A stretch of 64,000 bases of DNA from contig CAJJDN010000112.1 in assembly GCA_905182985.1 (NCBI GenBank), positions 133,308 to 197,307 of the forward strand, given 5' to 3'. The position numbers were made by a program, and so were the translations under genes. Shown piece by piece: positions 15,001 to 28,300 of this stretch; within the stretch, counting starts at the first letter, position 1, and each line of letters starts with the position of its first letter. A model generated the notes under the pieces. That model ran no database searches. It was not told the DNA's origin and was given only the letters and a program-made list of their open reading frames with translations. Origin of the DNA: Paramecium sonneborni. Its lineage: Eukaryota; Ciliophora; Oligohymenophorea; Peniculida; Parameciidae.

Positions 15001-18000
15001 TTCACTGAGAATGGGAAGATGATTAAAGACTTAAGATTGAAGAAGGGAGAAATCATTATGGTATTTAGAAAATAAGTGAAAGATATACATGAAGTTAATC
15101 TATTAGATGGAGATGAATTATCTGAACCAGCTAAATAAGTATTTGGAGAGATATTTAGTGAATATTCTACAGATGGTAAAATGAGTAAAGAAGATTGTAC
15201 AAGATTTGTAACTGGATGTACAGGTAATCCTTGTAGTATCGATGATGCTAATATTTAAAGAACATTTGAATAATATGATAAAGATAAAGATTCTATTTTG
15301 ACTTTGAATGATTTCCTTGATTTCTATACTGATTCTGCAAGAACTAAAAGAACAACTGTTTGGCTCAATCTTTAGACTTTACATTATCGGAATGATCTCA
15401 TTAGAGGAGATAGAGTACCTTTACCTTATGTAAATGCTCAATTATTACCTCGAGGATAGATTGTTTAAAGTCAAAGATATTTAGATTTACTATTTGAATT
15501 ATTATAAAATTCAACTAATGAAGTTTAAGAAAAAACTTGGTATCTTTTAAGAAGATTGCCTCCATCACCTTAATTGATTAAGTAAATGCTTACTTTTGAA
15601 AACATTCAATCACCTACTGATTGGGATTAAATACTTGTTAGTAGTCATTACAGATTGCTATATAGTCTATATATTATTGAATTTCTTATGAATTAATATG
15701 ATTCTAATCATTTATAAGCTTTAATAGAAGATTAAGATATTCTTATCTTAAAAGATAAATGGATGAGTAAGTTTCTATAACTTGGAGGATTTGATAAGTT
15801 ATTACAATTCTTTAAATAATATCAAGGTAGAAGTGTAAGTACACTACCATAAATTGAAAAAGAAATCTTATCATTTCTATTAAAAACATTCTAAAATTAT
15901 GTTATTGCTGCTTGTGCTACTAATGTATCTAATCTCTATTAAGCATCAAAAGCCATTCAAATCATTAAACCCTTAGATTAAGTACTTATTGATATAAGAT
16001 AATCAGAAGATCCTGAAGAATTTAAATTACTTGTATAAAAATTAAAAGAAAGTCGATTAGGTGATAGTATCACTGAAAAAATTGAAAAATTTATCACTGT
16101 CTTAATCAATTTAATTTAAGAACTTCTTAAAAGTAATGAATTAGAATAAGAAGATAGATAAATTATTGAACATAGTATTATTGTAATCATTGTTATCTTA
16201 TTACATAATTAAGAATTATTAACAAATAGTATTGAAAATATTGAATTCATTAATATCTTTTTTAGTGGTATTTTCACTGATAAATCAGATAGTTTAAGAA
16301 ATCTATTTAGTAGAGCTATCTTAGTTCTCTGTTATGAAAGTTATAAAAAAAACCATAAACCTACGAAAATTATATTATAATAATTGATATCAATATAAAA
16401 TCAACAAGCTAATTCATCATAGTTTTATGAATTGTTAAGTTAACTGATAGATATAGCCTTTGAAAGTGAAGATTCTTAATAATTTATTGATTATTACTAA
16501 TTAACCCAATAAGTACTTGATAATCTCATCAATCATAAAAGTATTGAAACTAGATCAAAATCTACCGTTGTTGATAAAATACTTATTGGTCTTTTGAATT
16601 TATTGACCAAATTGTATAAATTCATTAAATAGCCAATTCATGATATTATATTTAATGATTGTTTATTTAGTCTTTAAGATGAAAAGGAAATTAAATGTAA
16701 ATCAAATGAAAGTAGATAAGCCGCATTTAAATTACTTTATTAAATATCACATCAATAAATAAATTGTGAGAATATTCTTTTAAATCTTCAGTAGTTGAGT
16801 TAAAAGATTCCTCTTATCAATAGATGGAATTATATACCTTCAAGTGATATGAGAAGTTCTTTTGGATATTGTGGAATTAAAAATCTAAGATGTATTTGTT
16901 ACATGAATGCCATGCTTCAATAATTTTATATGACTATTCCATTTAGATATGGTATTTTATAAGCTGAAGATGGCAAAGAACCTGATATGTAATTAAGTAA
17001 AACAGGATTTTTATTTGATGATAATGTTCTTCATCAATTATAATAGATGTTTAGTTATTTGGAATTATCTGATCGTATTGATTATAATCCTTAAGAATTT
17101 TGTGCTGCTTTTAAAGATTATGCAGGAGAACCAGTTAATATTTTTATTCAATAAGATGCTTAAGAATTTTTAAATATGATATTTGATAAATTGGAGAATC
17201 TTCTCAAAAATACTATCTATAAAAATATCTTAGATGGTGTTTTTGGAGGTAAAACCTGTACTTAAATTGAATGCTAGAATTGTAAAGCTATTAAAAATAA
17301 GGATGAAATATTTTATAATTTATCTGTTCCCATAAAAAACCTTAAGAATCTTTAGGAATGTTTTGATAAATTTGTACAAGGAGAGATAATTTCAGATTTC
17401 AAATGTGAAAATTGTAATTAAAAAGTGGATGTAAATAAGAGGTAATTGTTAGCTTAATTACCAAATGTTTTGATTTTACATTTATAAAGAATTGTATTTA
17501 ATTTAGATACATTTATGAATGAAAAAATCAATTCTCGTTTAGAATTTCCAATAAATTTGGATTTAGCATAATATACTATTAATTAAGATTAATGTACTTA
17601 ATATAAATTAGTTGGTATTGTTGTTCATTTGGGAACAGCAGATGTTGGTCATTATTTTAGTTATATTGATATAAAAAGTCAAGATTAATGGTTGGAATTT
17701 AATGATCATAAAATAAAGGAATTTAAATTGAAATAAATGGAGAATGAATGTTTTGGTGGTTAATCAAATTTAGATTATAATGATAATGATGTTTGGGGAA
17801 ATGGTTTTAGAGAAAACTCTTAAAATGCTTATATGTTAATTTATGAGAAAGTTGAAAAAGATAAAATTCAATTACAATTTAATACTCAAGAAGAATTATA
17901 AGAATAGTTATCCAAATTTGAAAATTATTCAATTTAATCTAATAATGTGTTATTAGTTGATTACAATTCATTCAAATAATATATTCCGAGTAAATATTAA

Positions 18001-20110
18001 AAGAAAGTTAATAGTGATAATTAATAGTTTTTATTAGAAAGAAATCTTTTCAATCAAGAATTTATGAAATTTATTTTAGACATAAGTGATTTTGTAAATA
18101 GTGATAATGCAAATGTGATAATTGAAATTCTTATTCGATTCAATTATGATTTATTGGCTCGTGCTTATGAGAATTCCATTTTGGAATAATTTAACACAAA
18201 GATTGTATAATTGATTCAATAATACCCTAATCCAAATTATCTTGATTTAATATACTTTGGTAAACAAGCTAAAGTATAAGATCTCTTATTAGTTTGTCCT
18301 GAGTCTAGAACTCGAAAATATTTTGGAAAGATGTTGTCTATTTTATTTAATCAAACAATATAAATTCAAGGTGAAATCACTTAAAAAATTTAAGAAGGTT
18401 TAGATTAATTGTTTTTAATGTTATAAGATTAGGTTCCTAAGAATTGGACTCGTTTTGATTAATATTTCTAATTTTGGCTTGATTTTATTTAAGAAGGTAA
18501 ACTCTAAATCTAGTATTGTTTATAAAAAGATATGATTCTTTATATGATCGATTTTATTCTAGATAAGAGTAGTCCATTATTATTATATGAAAAGAAGACT
18601 TAAATGGGAAATGCATACTTTCCAATCAATTGTTAAATTCCAATGTAAATAATAAGTGTACTCCTTTAATAAAATCATTAACTCACACTTTAAGAGAAGA
18701 AATTACTCTATTTACCTAAGTTTTATGATAGAGCTCTTAAAAGTACCAAAACTGAAGAATTGAGTCCTATAATTGTTAAATTTGCATATAATAATAGATA
18801 TTTTTCTGAAATGATAGCAGGATGTATAATGAGAGGATTAGGAAGTGTAGATTCTGATGAATTTAAGATTTACTTATAAATAGCTAAGCCTTTTCTATTG
18901 ATAGAAGATAATCTCTAAATAGAAAGATTAGAATGGCTAATTGGAATACCTTCATCAAAACAAAAGGAAACAGTTAAAGTATATGATAATTAATTTATTG
19001 AATATCCACAATTTGGTCTTTATGGATTAATAAGTTTAGAAGAAGATTATTGGACATTTTCTAGTCCATTGGGATGGTAGAATAATCTTTTTGATTATTT
19101 CTGTATTCATAGAGCTATTAAAAATAATGATAACTAATGTTTACTAGTTCTAAAATTATTATTAATGATTAGTGTTGAATGTGATACTTGTTTTGATTAT
19201 ATCTCTAAACTTCCGTGTGTAAATTATCAATATGTAATTATTTCTTTTTATTTTTATAGAAATATATGGAGGAAATTTTCAAAGCCTTCATTGAAACTTA
19301 TATCATTGATACTAAACGATTCTACTCTTAATATCCTCGAAAACAAGAAACTGATGAAACCAAAATATATCTAGATTAATATTGTAATAAGATTTCTTAA
19401 ATTCATAATGAATTTTAACCTCAATTTGATTATATTATTGGAAAAACTATTGATGTTACTAAAATCAGAAAAATACATTTTCTATTCAATCCTTGCACTA
19501 AAGAAGAAATTCAAATAGATGAAGGATCTGAAGGATTTGATGAAATTAAATAACAAATAGAAGAAGGTAATTTACATAAAGTACTTACATTGGAAGTAAT
19601 TAATATAATATATATTTAATCTAGGAAAAAATATATAAAACTTATGTTTGTGATAATATGCCAAATGGAAATACTAATGAAGCATTACCATAATAATATG
19701 TTAAAGGAACTTAAATTAGTAATTATTCTGTAGATCCTAATTGTTAAGCTGCAAACTTTATATAATCAAAAGCTTGGAGTGCTGATAGTGATGATTCAGC
19801 TACTGTGATTAATCCTAGAATTTCTGATACTGTTAAATAGATTCAACTTCAAAATCACACTAATAGAAATTTACATGTTATCTTAGAAATTAAAAGTGAT
19901 GTTAATCCTTGTCATTTTATACCTAAATCTAAAATTCAATCACTTATGGTTTCTAAAAGTTCGACTACGATGTTTACAGCCATTAAAAACAACTGTAATT
20001 AAGAATTTCCACCACTCTAATTGAAGTTAGTGTATAAAAAATAAGAGCCTAGATAAGACTCTTATATATATTTATCGTCTTAAGATGAAATGAATTTGGA
20101 ATTATTATGA
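12083..20110 (+). CDS. Giant ubiquitin-specific protease (USP9X/USP24/USP34-like) with UBL and EF-hand regions
   Basis: ATG at 12083, TGA at 20108-20110; introns 12281-12305, 12453-12477, 19234-19259 and 19596-19624 leave 2640 residues. The long first part is alpha-helical repeat. A ubiquitin-like segment lies at about 916-985 (KKFTIRINDNQTIIELRQAI...LKKGEIIMV), then an EF-hand pair at about 1000-1075 (EQYDKDKDSILTLNDFLDFY). The USP domain spans about 1574-1925: Cys box NLRCICYMNAMLQQ with nucleophile C1589, QQDAQEFLNMIFDKLE, CxxC zinc pairs, and His box VHLGTADVGHYFSYI with H1840, ending NAYMLIYEKV. Catalytic Cys and His are both present, although the usual GNTC/GATC before the nucleophile is RCIC. 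Family members remove ubiquitin from protein substrates. ORFs listed at 12845, 13678 and 19165 are pieces or shadows of this gene. Confidence 0.92.
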
Positions 20111-20264
20111 TATATATTAAAAATATATATAATAAATTATTTGAATCATATATTTTTTAATACAATCCTAAATAAATATATTCAATTCAAATCTTAAAAT
20201 CAATTAAAAAATCATTTTAATATAATAGATATATATATTTCGTTTGTTTAATTAAATACAAATG

Positions 20265-20384
20265 TGGGGGGTCTTTCGACCTCTAAAAATTTATGTAAGT
20301 CACCGGTATGAGCCCAACCCACGGTAATCTTTAGTAAAAGGCGAAAAATTAGCACGTTATAGGTTGAGCTCGGTGATGAATAAT
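20265..20384 (-). ncRNA. U5 spliceosomal snRNA
   Basis: A GC-richer island reads, on the minus strand, as U5. The invariant loop CGCCUUUUACUAAAGAU is at 20343-20327. It is flanked by a long stem pairing AUCACC...GAGCUCAACC with GGUUGGGCUC...GGUGA. A Sm site AAUUUUUAG (20291-20283) follows, and a 3' hairpin with the tetraloop GGUCGAAAGACC closes the RNA (about 20282-20268). Ends are estimated to within a few bases. U5 aligns exon ends in the spliceosome, which here must process 20-30 nt introns. The gene is in the spacer downstream of the USP gene and transcribed towards it. Confidence 0.93.
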
Positions 20385-20612
20385 TTTTTTATTTAAATTA
20401 ATTTACTTAAATAATAAATTCAATTTTCTTTTTTTATGGGTTTTAATTAATAAATATATAACATATTTATATTCAATGTAAACAATTTCTTACCTAATTT
20501 TTTTTAAGTTTAAATTTATAGAAATCAAGTAATAAACCTTTTATTTGTAAGAAGAGACACTAAATCTGAAATGAATAAATTGTTGCTTTAAAATAATATT
20601 AAAAATATTAAT

Positions 20613-21198
20613 TCATTATTCAGAATCGATTAAAGCATTCATTAATTAACTTATACATTATTTTAATTTTAAGTGGTAAAATAATAAAGATTCTTTAAAA
20701 TTCTTCTATTTGTTTGTTAAATAATCTATATTTGCTAAGTTTATTTTTTAACGCGGATTTCTTATTTATTTATTAATTTCTGACTTTTTTTAATCATTCA
20801 GATCAGAGAGATTTTGGATTCTTAACAAATTTTAAAAATCACTATACTCATCCTTAAAATTTAGTCTAACCAATCTTTTTACATAAGTTTATTAAAAAAT
20901 CTTATCTTTTTAGAAATTAGAAAATTTGTCTTCTTTATTCTGTACTTTCAAAATAGAATTTATTTAGCATTTATCTTATTTGATTGTTGTAAAATATTGT
21001 TTCAATCAGAAATATTTTTATCCAATAATTTTTAGTATATGCTTTAAATAACACTATTAGAGATTTGTTTGTGTGATGAAAAGATTCTTATATTAATTTA
21101 TTAATTTAATAAGAAATTTTCAAAAGATAGCTAATAAAACTATTGATTAGAAAAAAGAGAAAGAGAGTTTGAAATTCATTAGAAAATTGGTAAGTCAT
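20613..21198 (-). pseudogene. Unresolved minus-strand reading frame, frame-split
   Basis: From the ATG at 21198 one frame reads about 115 codons with protein-like composition (for example ESTEQRRQIFQFLKRQ). It stops at a TGA near 20850, where the neighbouring frame continues at once with KDEYSDFQNLLRIQNLSDLN and ends LMNALIDSEQ at 20613-20615. No gt...ag intron of the right length joins the two. Either the gene is decaying, there is a one-base sequence error, or both frames are chance: with TGA as the only stop in AT-rich DNA, open frames of this size do occur at random. The frame is also open upstream to about 21330 without an ATG. No domain is recognised. Confidence 0.3.
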
Positions 21199-21374
21199 TA
21201 AAAAGTTAGAATATTTCTTTTTAGTATATAATAAATCTTTAAATTAGCAAAATTTTGTTTTATAATCAAGAGGGTTCTTACAATAATTAGAATTAAAAGG
21301 AAAGGAATGAAGTATGGTGATTTGTATTTGGTAATTTTATATAATATATATTTTAATTATTTTAACAGTTAGTT

Positions 21375-23634
21375 ATGAATAAGGCTTTTCAAAGAAGTAA
21401 TAATAAATAACAATAATAGAGCATTCTGATAATAGTATTCTGAAAGGGAAAACTTAACATCAAACCCATCAGAGAAGTCCAATGAGTACAAAAGAAAATG
21501 ATACAAAATTCAAATATCCTGAAGTTCTGCGTCGAAAAGAATCTAAACCTTTATAAGTTTAAACCAATCATTCAGATATGAGATCACCTAGTGCTCAATC
21601 TACATAATCTCCAATTAATAGTAAAACTTAAATATATAATTATTAGAGAGCATTCTCATTACTCATCGATCTCAATCAATGTTTTAAGATGCATAATATA
21701 TTGATTATATTATTACAAATAAAGAAGTGAATTAATTTTTAAAGAAACATTTTTTACATGAACATATGCATACAAATAGTTCTAGAAATACAAATACTAA
21801 ATTAATTTGTGATTCTTGGGATAAAGTACCTGTAACTTACTTTATTAAAAGTTTATTTAGTGAGTATCCTGAAATCATTGAAGATCATCATTTAAATGAG
21901 AAATTAAATATTAAATTAAAGACTCTAATTAAAGATTTGATTTCTGAAGATGGATAAATCTTATCATTAAATAAACTATAAATACATACACGACATTTAG
22001 GATTATTGGGATTATTATTGACTGCTTTAAGAGATATTCAAGATGCTCCAACTGTAAATCATAATACTCCTCATAATTAATCTATTTCAAATGAATTAGA
22101 TATCTCTACAACATAATAATAATCAAAATTTCACAAATTAGCTTAAGAAATAGCAACATCAGCTGAAAATAGAATAAATGAATTGGTAAATTTAAAATTG
22201 CAATAATTCACAATTAAATAAAAAGAATTAGAAAAATAGATTTAATAATTAAAATAGAAAGCTACAGAAAATTTTGATCTTTTTTAGCATGAGGCCAAAA
22301 ATAAATAAGTTATAACTCATTTAACATAATAATTATAATAGAAGGATCAAATTATAGCAGATCTTGAATAAAAACTAATTAAAAAATGGATGAATTCATC
22401 TATTGAAGAAGAAACTCATATTACTAAAATTGCATAACCTAAAGCTTCACCTATAAAAATTTAAAGTCCAAGTTAATCTCCATTTAATGATAGTAATCAA
22501 TATTTATAAAGAATGATTACCAATTTATGTACTGTTTGGGATCTTGGTTGTGCAAATGAAGATTATAGATTTTCTTAAATTTTAACAGCACAAGAAAATA
22601 ATTAAATGCCTTATTAACATTTTTAACTTATTCCTATTATTAAAACAATTCCAGGCTTCAATGAGTTGATATTTAAATCATAAAATAATAATCATATCAT
22701 CACAAATTTCATATAGAATTGCATGAATAATGACAATAATATAATTTTGGAATTATATTATGAAATTATCACCTTACTTCCAAATTTGAAAATTAGTGAT
22801 CAAGATTAATATTTAATTAATGTAATGTAATTATTTCTAAAATTAACTGTATCAATTTTGTAGATTAAAACTGTATTCAATATTACTAAATTAAAAGAAT
22901 GGGGATCAATTAAAAGACAATTAACTGAGTAATAGAATTAATTTATAAAAAATTTGATTAATTAGATTATTTAGATTAATCAATACAGCATAAAGTAAAT
23001 ACCTTAATCAAAATTATGGAATTAATAATAGATTTTTCATGATTAATATGTGTAAGAATATAATAATCGATTAATTGAGAATTAGGTTATTAACAATATA
23101 TTACGAAAATAACTGAATTAAATACACAATAAACAAAACATGAGATTGTCTCTTATTATTAGGATTGTTTAATGTTTTTATTACAATGATGTGGAAGAAT
23201 TAATTGGTTTAATGTAATCTATTTAAGGGGAAACAGATATAGATATTTATTTATCTAAATTAATTTTGGATTGTGATTGCATAAACTTAATTTTATTTCC
23301 TAGTTTGTTTAATCCTAAATATATTCTTAAATCAATAACAAATTTACTATAATTTAAGTGTCCTGGTTAATTTTACATATTATATACTAAGTAAGTATGT
23401 TAAATTAGGAATATTGATTTATTGATCGATTTATTAACTAAAATGCATAATACTATGAATTCCGATGTTGTTATTAAATTATGGGATGTATTAGGAGCTA
23501 TTGCTAAGAGTGCAACCTTAAAGGAATGTAAAGAAGGTTTACAATTTGTAATAAGATTATATTCAAATTCTCATCAAGCTACAATAATACATAATATATA
23601 ATAAGTTTAAAAAAATTTAGCAATCCCAATCTGA
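21375..23634 (+). CDS. Uncharacterised protein with central coiled coil, 736 aa
   Basis: ATG at 21375, TGA at 23632-23634. Introns 21397-21419 (23 nt) and 21621-21646 (26 nt) are both required to keep the frame. The first 90 residues are a disordered, Ser/Gln-rich basic tail (KHSDNSILKGKTQ). Residues 110-210 are helical (VNQFLKKHFLHEHMH, LGLLGLLLTALRD). A coiled coil follows at about 255-330 (LEKQIQQLKQKATENFDLFQ). The C-terminal half is all-helical and repeat-like (WDVLGAIAKSATLKECKEGL), reminiscent of armadillo/HEAT helices but not confidently so. It ends 39 nt before the PSMD13 gene. I do not recognise the family. Confidence 0.8.
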
Positions 23635-23673
23635 TTTTTTATTTTCAAATATTATTAAATAAATTAAATAAAA

Positions 23674-24806
23674 ATGAGTATTTTGAATTAACACTAAATT
23701 GCATTTCCACATCTCTTACCTATTATTGATAGTATGAGAGTTTATTAGGAATCTAAATTGTGGAAATAATTGAGTGATTAATTATTACTCTATATTAAAG
23801 ATCCATAAGTAAATTAAGGAACACACTTAAAGGATCTTTATGAAGGATTTGTTAAGAAATTTTATCAAGAAATTGATGAAATGAAATTGATGCGTTTCCT
23901 CATTAAAGCTGCAGAATAATATGGAGATTTTTAAAGCAGAATTGATTTTCTTAAATAATTTAAATTAGATTAGTAGCCTTAATTAGTCATTAATATTTTA
24001 ATAGCATTCTTCAAATTATAATAGGGATAACTATAAGAAGTGGATGAACTATTAAAATAATACAAATAAGCAAGTGAAAAATTATAAGAAGTTGATCCTC
24101 TTGTATATTCAATGCTATACTATTTATCATACAACTTTTATAAAATAAAGAATGTTTATGAAGAATTCTATGTGAATGCCTTATAATATCTAGCATATAC
24201 AAATGATTAAGATATGTTGTAAGAATAAAAAGTGTAACTTTCATATGAAATGGCACTTGCAGTATTGATTTCACCAAATATTTATAATTTTAGTGAATTA
24301 TTACAATAACCAGTTTTAGTTAGCTTAAAGGAAAGTGTCTAATATAATTGGATTTATAAATTGTTAGATATTTTCAATAGGGGAAGTGTGAGAGAATTAA
24401 ATACATTTTAATGGAATGAAGAGAGAAAAGGACTCATTCCAAATTTCTAGCTTTTGAATGAAAAAATTAGAATCATGGCTTTTCTTGAATTAGCATTCTC
24501 TTTGCCAAAAAATAATAGGGTTTGCACTTTTGAAGAATTAGCATAAGTTTCAGAGTTACCTTTATAAGATATTGAAAAATTGGTTATGAGAACAATCAGC
24601 AAGGGTTTAGTAAAAGGAAGAATTAATTAAGTAATAATTATAGTTTATTATTTTAGGTAAAATAAACTATTGCAATTTCTTATGTAGTGCCAAGAGTATT
24701 AACGATGGATAAAATTGAAATTATCAATAAGAAATTTGGTAATTGGGAGAGATCATTGAATGGTTTTTTAAAAGAGATTGAGGATGTAAGGTAGACATTT
24801 AATTGA
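23674..24806 (+). CDS. PSMD13: 26S proteasome regulatory lid subunit Rpn9/PSMD13
   Basis: ATG at 23674, TGA at 24804-24806, one intron 24631-24656 (26 nt); 368 residues against about 376 in human PSMD13. The helical N-terminal region is followed by a PCI domain: KIRIMAFLELAFSLP, then the winged helix VCTFEELAQVSELPLQDIEK, LVMRTISKGLVKGRI, and after the intron AISYVVPRVLTMDKI. This matches the Rpn9 PCI pattern closely, including the LVKG turn and the PRVL motif. The protein is a structural subunit of the proteasome lid. The ORF on the opposite strand at 24011-24277 is a shadow. Confidence 0.92.
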
Positions 24807-25363
24807 CATATATAAATATATAAATCAATTAATTATTTTACATTAATTTAAGAATGTTTAAGATCTAATAGAATTAATATGGATTTGTTTTAAATCTTTT
24901 TTTTCATGTCCTGGTTCTTCTAAGGAATAAATACTGTTTCTTATGTATTGAAAGTTGATCATTAATATAATTTGGAGAGTTATTATAATTTATTTGATCT
25001 TCATTATTTGAATTTAATTAATTGATAGTGATTTAATTTTCTGATTGTAAAATTTGAGAGATCATATTTTTTTAAATATAGAAATGTAATTTTTTATTAA
25101 AAATAAGAAGAATAATGTATTAATTTTAGTGATTGTAGTAATATATTGAATAAGCTATGAAGACAATAATGGAAATTAAATTAAGATTGAATAAGGATGT
25201 AAATTAATAGAGAAGTATTACTTAAAAAGTAAGATTAAAATATATTTATATGGTATAGGAATAATAATTGTGGTTTAGAAATAGATTTGGTATGATTTAA
25301 TATGTATGAGAAGGTAGAAATAGTTTTTTTTATATTATTCGTTAAATAAATTAATAAAATTAA
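24807..25363. other. Intergenic spacer
   Basis: AT-rich DNA with no supported gene. A minus-strand frame from ATG 25065 to TGA 24904 could encode 53 residues (starting MISQILQSENQITINQ), but nothing independent supports it. No structured RNA or repeat is seen. Confidence 0.5.
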
Positions 25364-28300
25364 ATGAGTAAATAGATTAAGGCAATGTTAATTAAGAATT
25401 TGAAAATGAGTTTTAGAAATGGAGAACTATATTCTGACATTACTATTCCAATATTTGTGGCTTGTATGTTATCATTGAAAGGTATTATGAATATGTATAA
25501 TATAGAACAATTGAGTTCACTTAATTAAATCTTACCAATATTGTATAGTTTTGCAATATTACCAACAGCAAGATCAATAATGGTGCATTTAGTGGAAGAG
25601 AAGAGTAAGAAGTATAAGGAATTGTAAGGAGTAAGTAAAAGATTTATAATTTATAGATTATGGGATTGAGTTAATCGTCATATAAAATGGGATGGTTGTT
25701 GACAGGATATTTAAGAATGACACTAGCTTTGATATTCTTTTTCCTTTCATAAATATTATTCAATCTAATTGTTTAATTGGATTGGGATTTTTATTATATA
25801 AATTCATTTTCTGAACTAATGTGGCCATATATAGTATATGGATATGCAGTAAATTAATTATTATAATAGAGTCAATAAATTAATCATTTTTATTTGCTTC
25901 ATTAATGAATGAATCTAGAATAGCAGGAGAAGTAGCAACATTTTTTTGTGTAGGTTTTAGCTTTTTAATATTTTTAACTTTTATAGAATAGGCTGCTACG
26001 TATATTTTAAATATAATAATTAAGGTCTATTTCATTCTATATTGTAGTAGGCTTCTTGAGTCCATAATGCAATATAGGATTTGAATACATAACAGCCTTA
26101 TAAATAGGAGTTAATAGAGTAGGTGCTAATGTAGCTTGGTTTGATCCTTTATTAAAATAACCAATGAATATATTTCCAGTTATATTGATAAATGAAACTT
26201 ACAATTTGTAAGATGCAGGATATCAATTAATTGTTACTATGTTATTATATTTGATTTTGGCTCTTTATTTTGATTAAGTAATACCAAATGATTATGGAAT
26301 ATCTAAACATCCATTATTTCTATTAGGGATAAATTAAAAAGAGAATGCTAAGAATGGAGAATGTCTATTATTAGAAACACAAAAAGATGCTACATCAGCA
26401 TTATATTATGAAACTATTTAAGAAGATTTAGAACCTACTATTTATGTAGATAATCTTACGAAATAATTTAATAATAAGAATGTAGTTAATAATCTTACTT
26501 TCCGACTTTATGAAAAGCAAATCTTTTGTTTACTTGGACATAATGGTGCTGGTAAGACTACAACTATTTCAATGTTGACAGGATTAATAGCTAAAAGTAA
26601 AGGAAGAATTTAAATGTATTAAATGAATTTTGACAATTAATTGAAATAAATTAGAAATCATATTGGTTTATGTACTTAATAAGATTGTCTTTATGAATAT
26701 TTGACTGTTAGGTATTATTATTATTATATTTTGAAAGGGAACATTTAAAATTCTTTTCTGATATCAAGAATTCTGAAGAAAGCGAGTTAGATAATATTTT
26801 AGATAAAACAGAATTAAAAAATGAATAAAATAAAATAGTTTAGACATTATCAAAAGGTAGTTTAAGAAAATTAAGTTTGGCAATATCTTTAATAGGGAAT
26901 TCTAAAATAATATTTTTAGATGAACCAACATCTGGAATGGATGCATTTTCAAGAAGATCTATATGGAATATTTTATAAAAGATTAAATAAGAATAGAGAA
27001 CTATAATATTAACAACTCATCATTTAGATGAAGCAGAAATGTTAGCTGATAGAATTGGTATTATGTAAAGAGGAGAATTGTTAGCAGAAGGAACTTGTAA
27101 TTTTATTAAGAAAACGTTTGGAGAAGGATATACTATTTAATTAAGAAAAGAATCTATTAAATATTAAGATGTCTCTGAAATTCTATCTTAAGCAAAGATT
27201 GTATCTGAATAATGTCATAAATCATAATTAACTTTTTAAATTTCATTTGAATATTAAGATAAACTTGAAAATATTTGTTAAAAATTAGAAGAATAAGGAA
27301 TTGAAATTGATTTAAGATTGAATACTTTAGAAGAAGCATTTGTTAAAATTGGAGAACAAGAATAATTAGAATTAAGTAAATCAAATTCAAGAAGATCAAT
27401 GAGTTTATAAATGATTCAAAATGCTGAAGAAGGTTATTAATAATTCATAGAAAATGTACCTGCAAGTGTTAAAGATAAACCTAAATATAGTTTATATAGT
27501 TAATGTTTAGCCATGTTTTAACGTAGATTTTATACTACAATAAGAACTAATACAAATATTTTGGCATTTTTAATGCCTATTTTGACTATTTTATTAGGAT
27601 TATTAGTAGCTAAATATGTTTAATTTTCTGGAAGATTATCAAGAAATGATGATGCTTAATTATTTTTAAAGATTTCCATATTAGCATGTGTAGGAGTGAT
27701 TGGATTTTCATTTAATTCAAGTTTATATGTAACATTACCAGTTCTAGAAAAAGAATGTTAATTAAAAGAAGTTATGATTTGTTCTGGATGTAGGATTATT
27801 GGATATTGGTTAGGTACATTTCTATTTGATTTTATTGTTTACTTCATTATCATAGTCTTTTTATTAATTATGGGTGCAATATTAAGTCTTGAAGCAATAA
27901 CAGATTTCTGGTGGTAAACTATCCTTATTTATTTATGTTTTGGATTAAGCTACATTACTTGTATTTATTTATGTAGTTTTCTTTTTAATGATGTAGCAAA
28001 AGCTATGAAATTATTTGTTTTATCCATTTTCTTTTATTGCTTTTGTTTACCTATGGTACTTTTGGGTTTGACTAATTTTATTTATCATATAGATTCTATT
28101 CAATCCTTTGAAATATTAGTATATATCTTTTAAGTACTCTTTATGGTATATTATTTATTACATATTTAAGATAACATGTCCATTTTATAATTATTATTTT
28201 GCTTATGCTTGTATGCCTCATTTAAATAAAGGTCTTAAAGCTGAATTAGGAGGATTACGTCTTATTACATATCATAGTTACTGGTATGTTATTATGCTCA

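Noticed and set aside
20265..20384. Telomerase RNA on the plus strand, because of a CCCAACCC stretch
   Set aside because: The minus strand shows the complete U5 loop, stem, Sm site and 3' hairpin, whereas the plus strand lacks a 1.5-repeat template and the conserved upstream GUCA.
24904..25065. 53-aa minus-strand ORF upstream of the ABC transporter
   Set aside because: Too short to stand on composition alone, and no domain or neighbour supports it.
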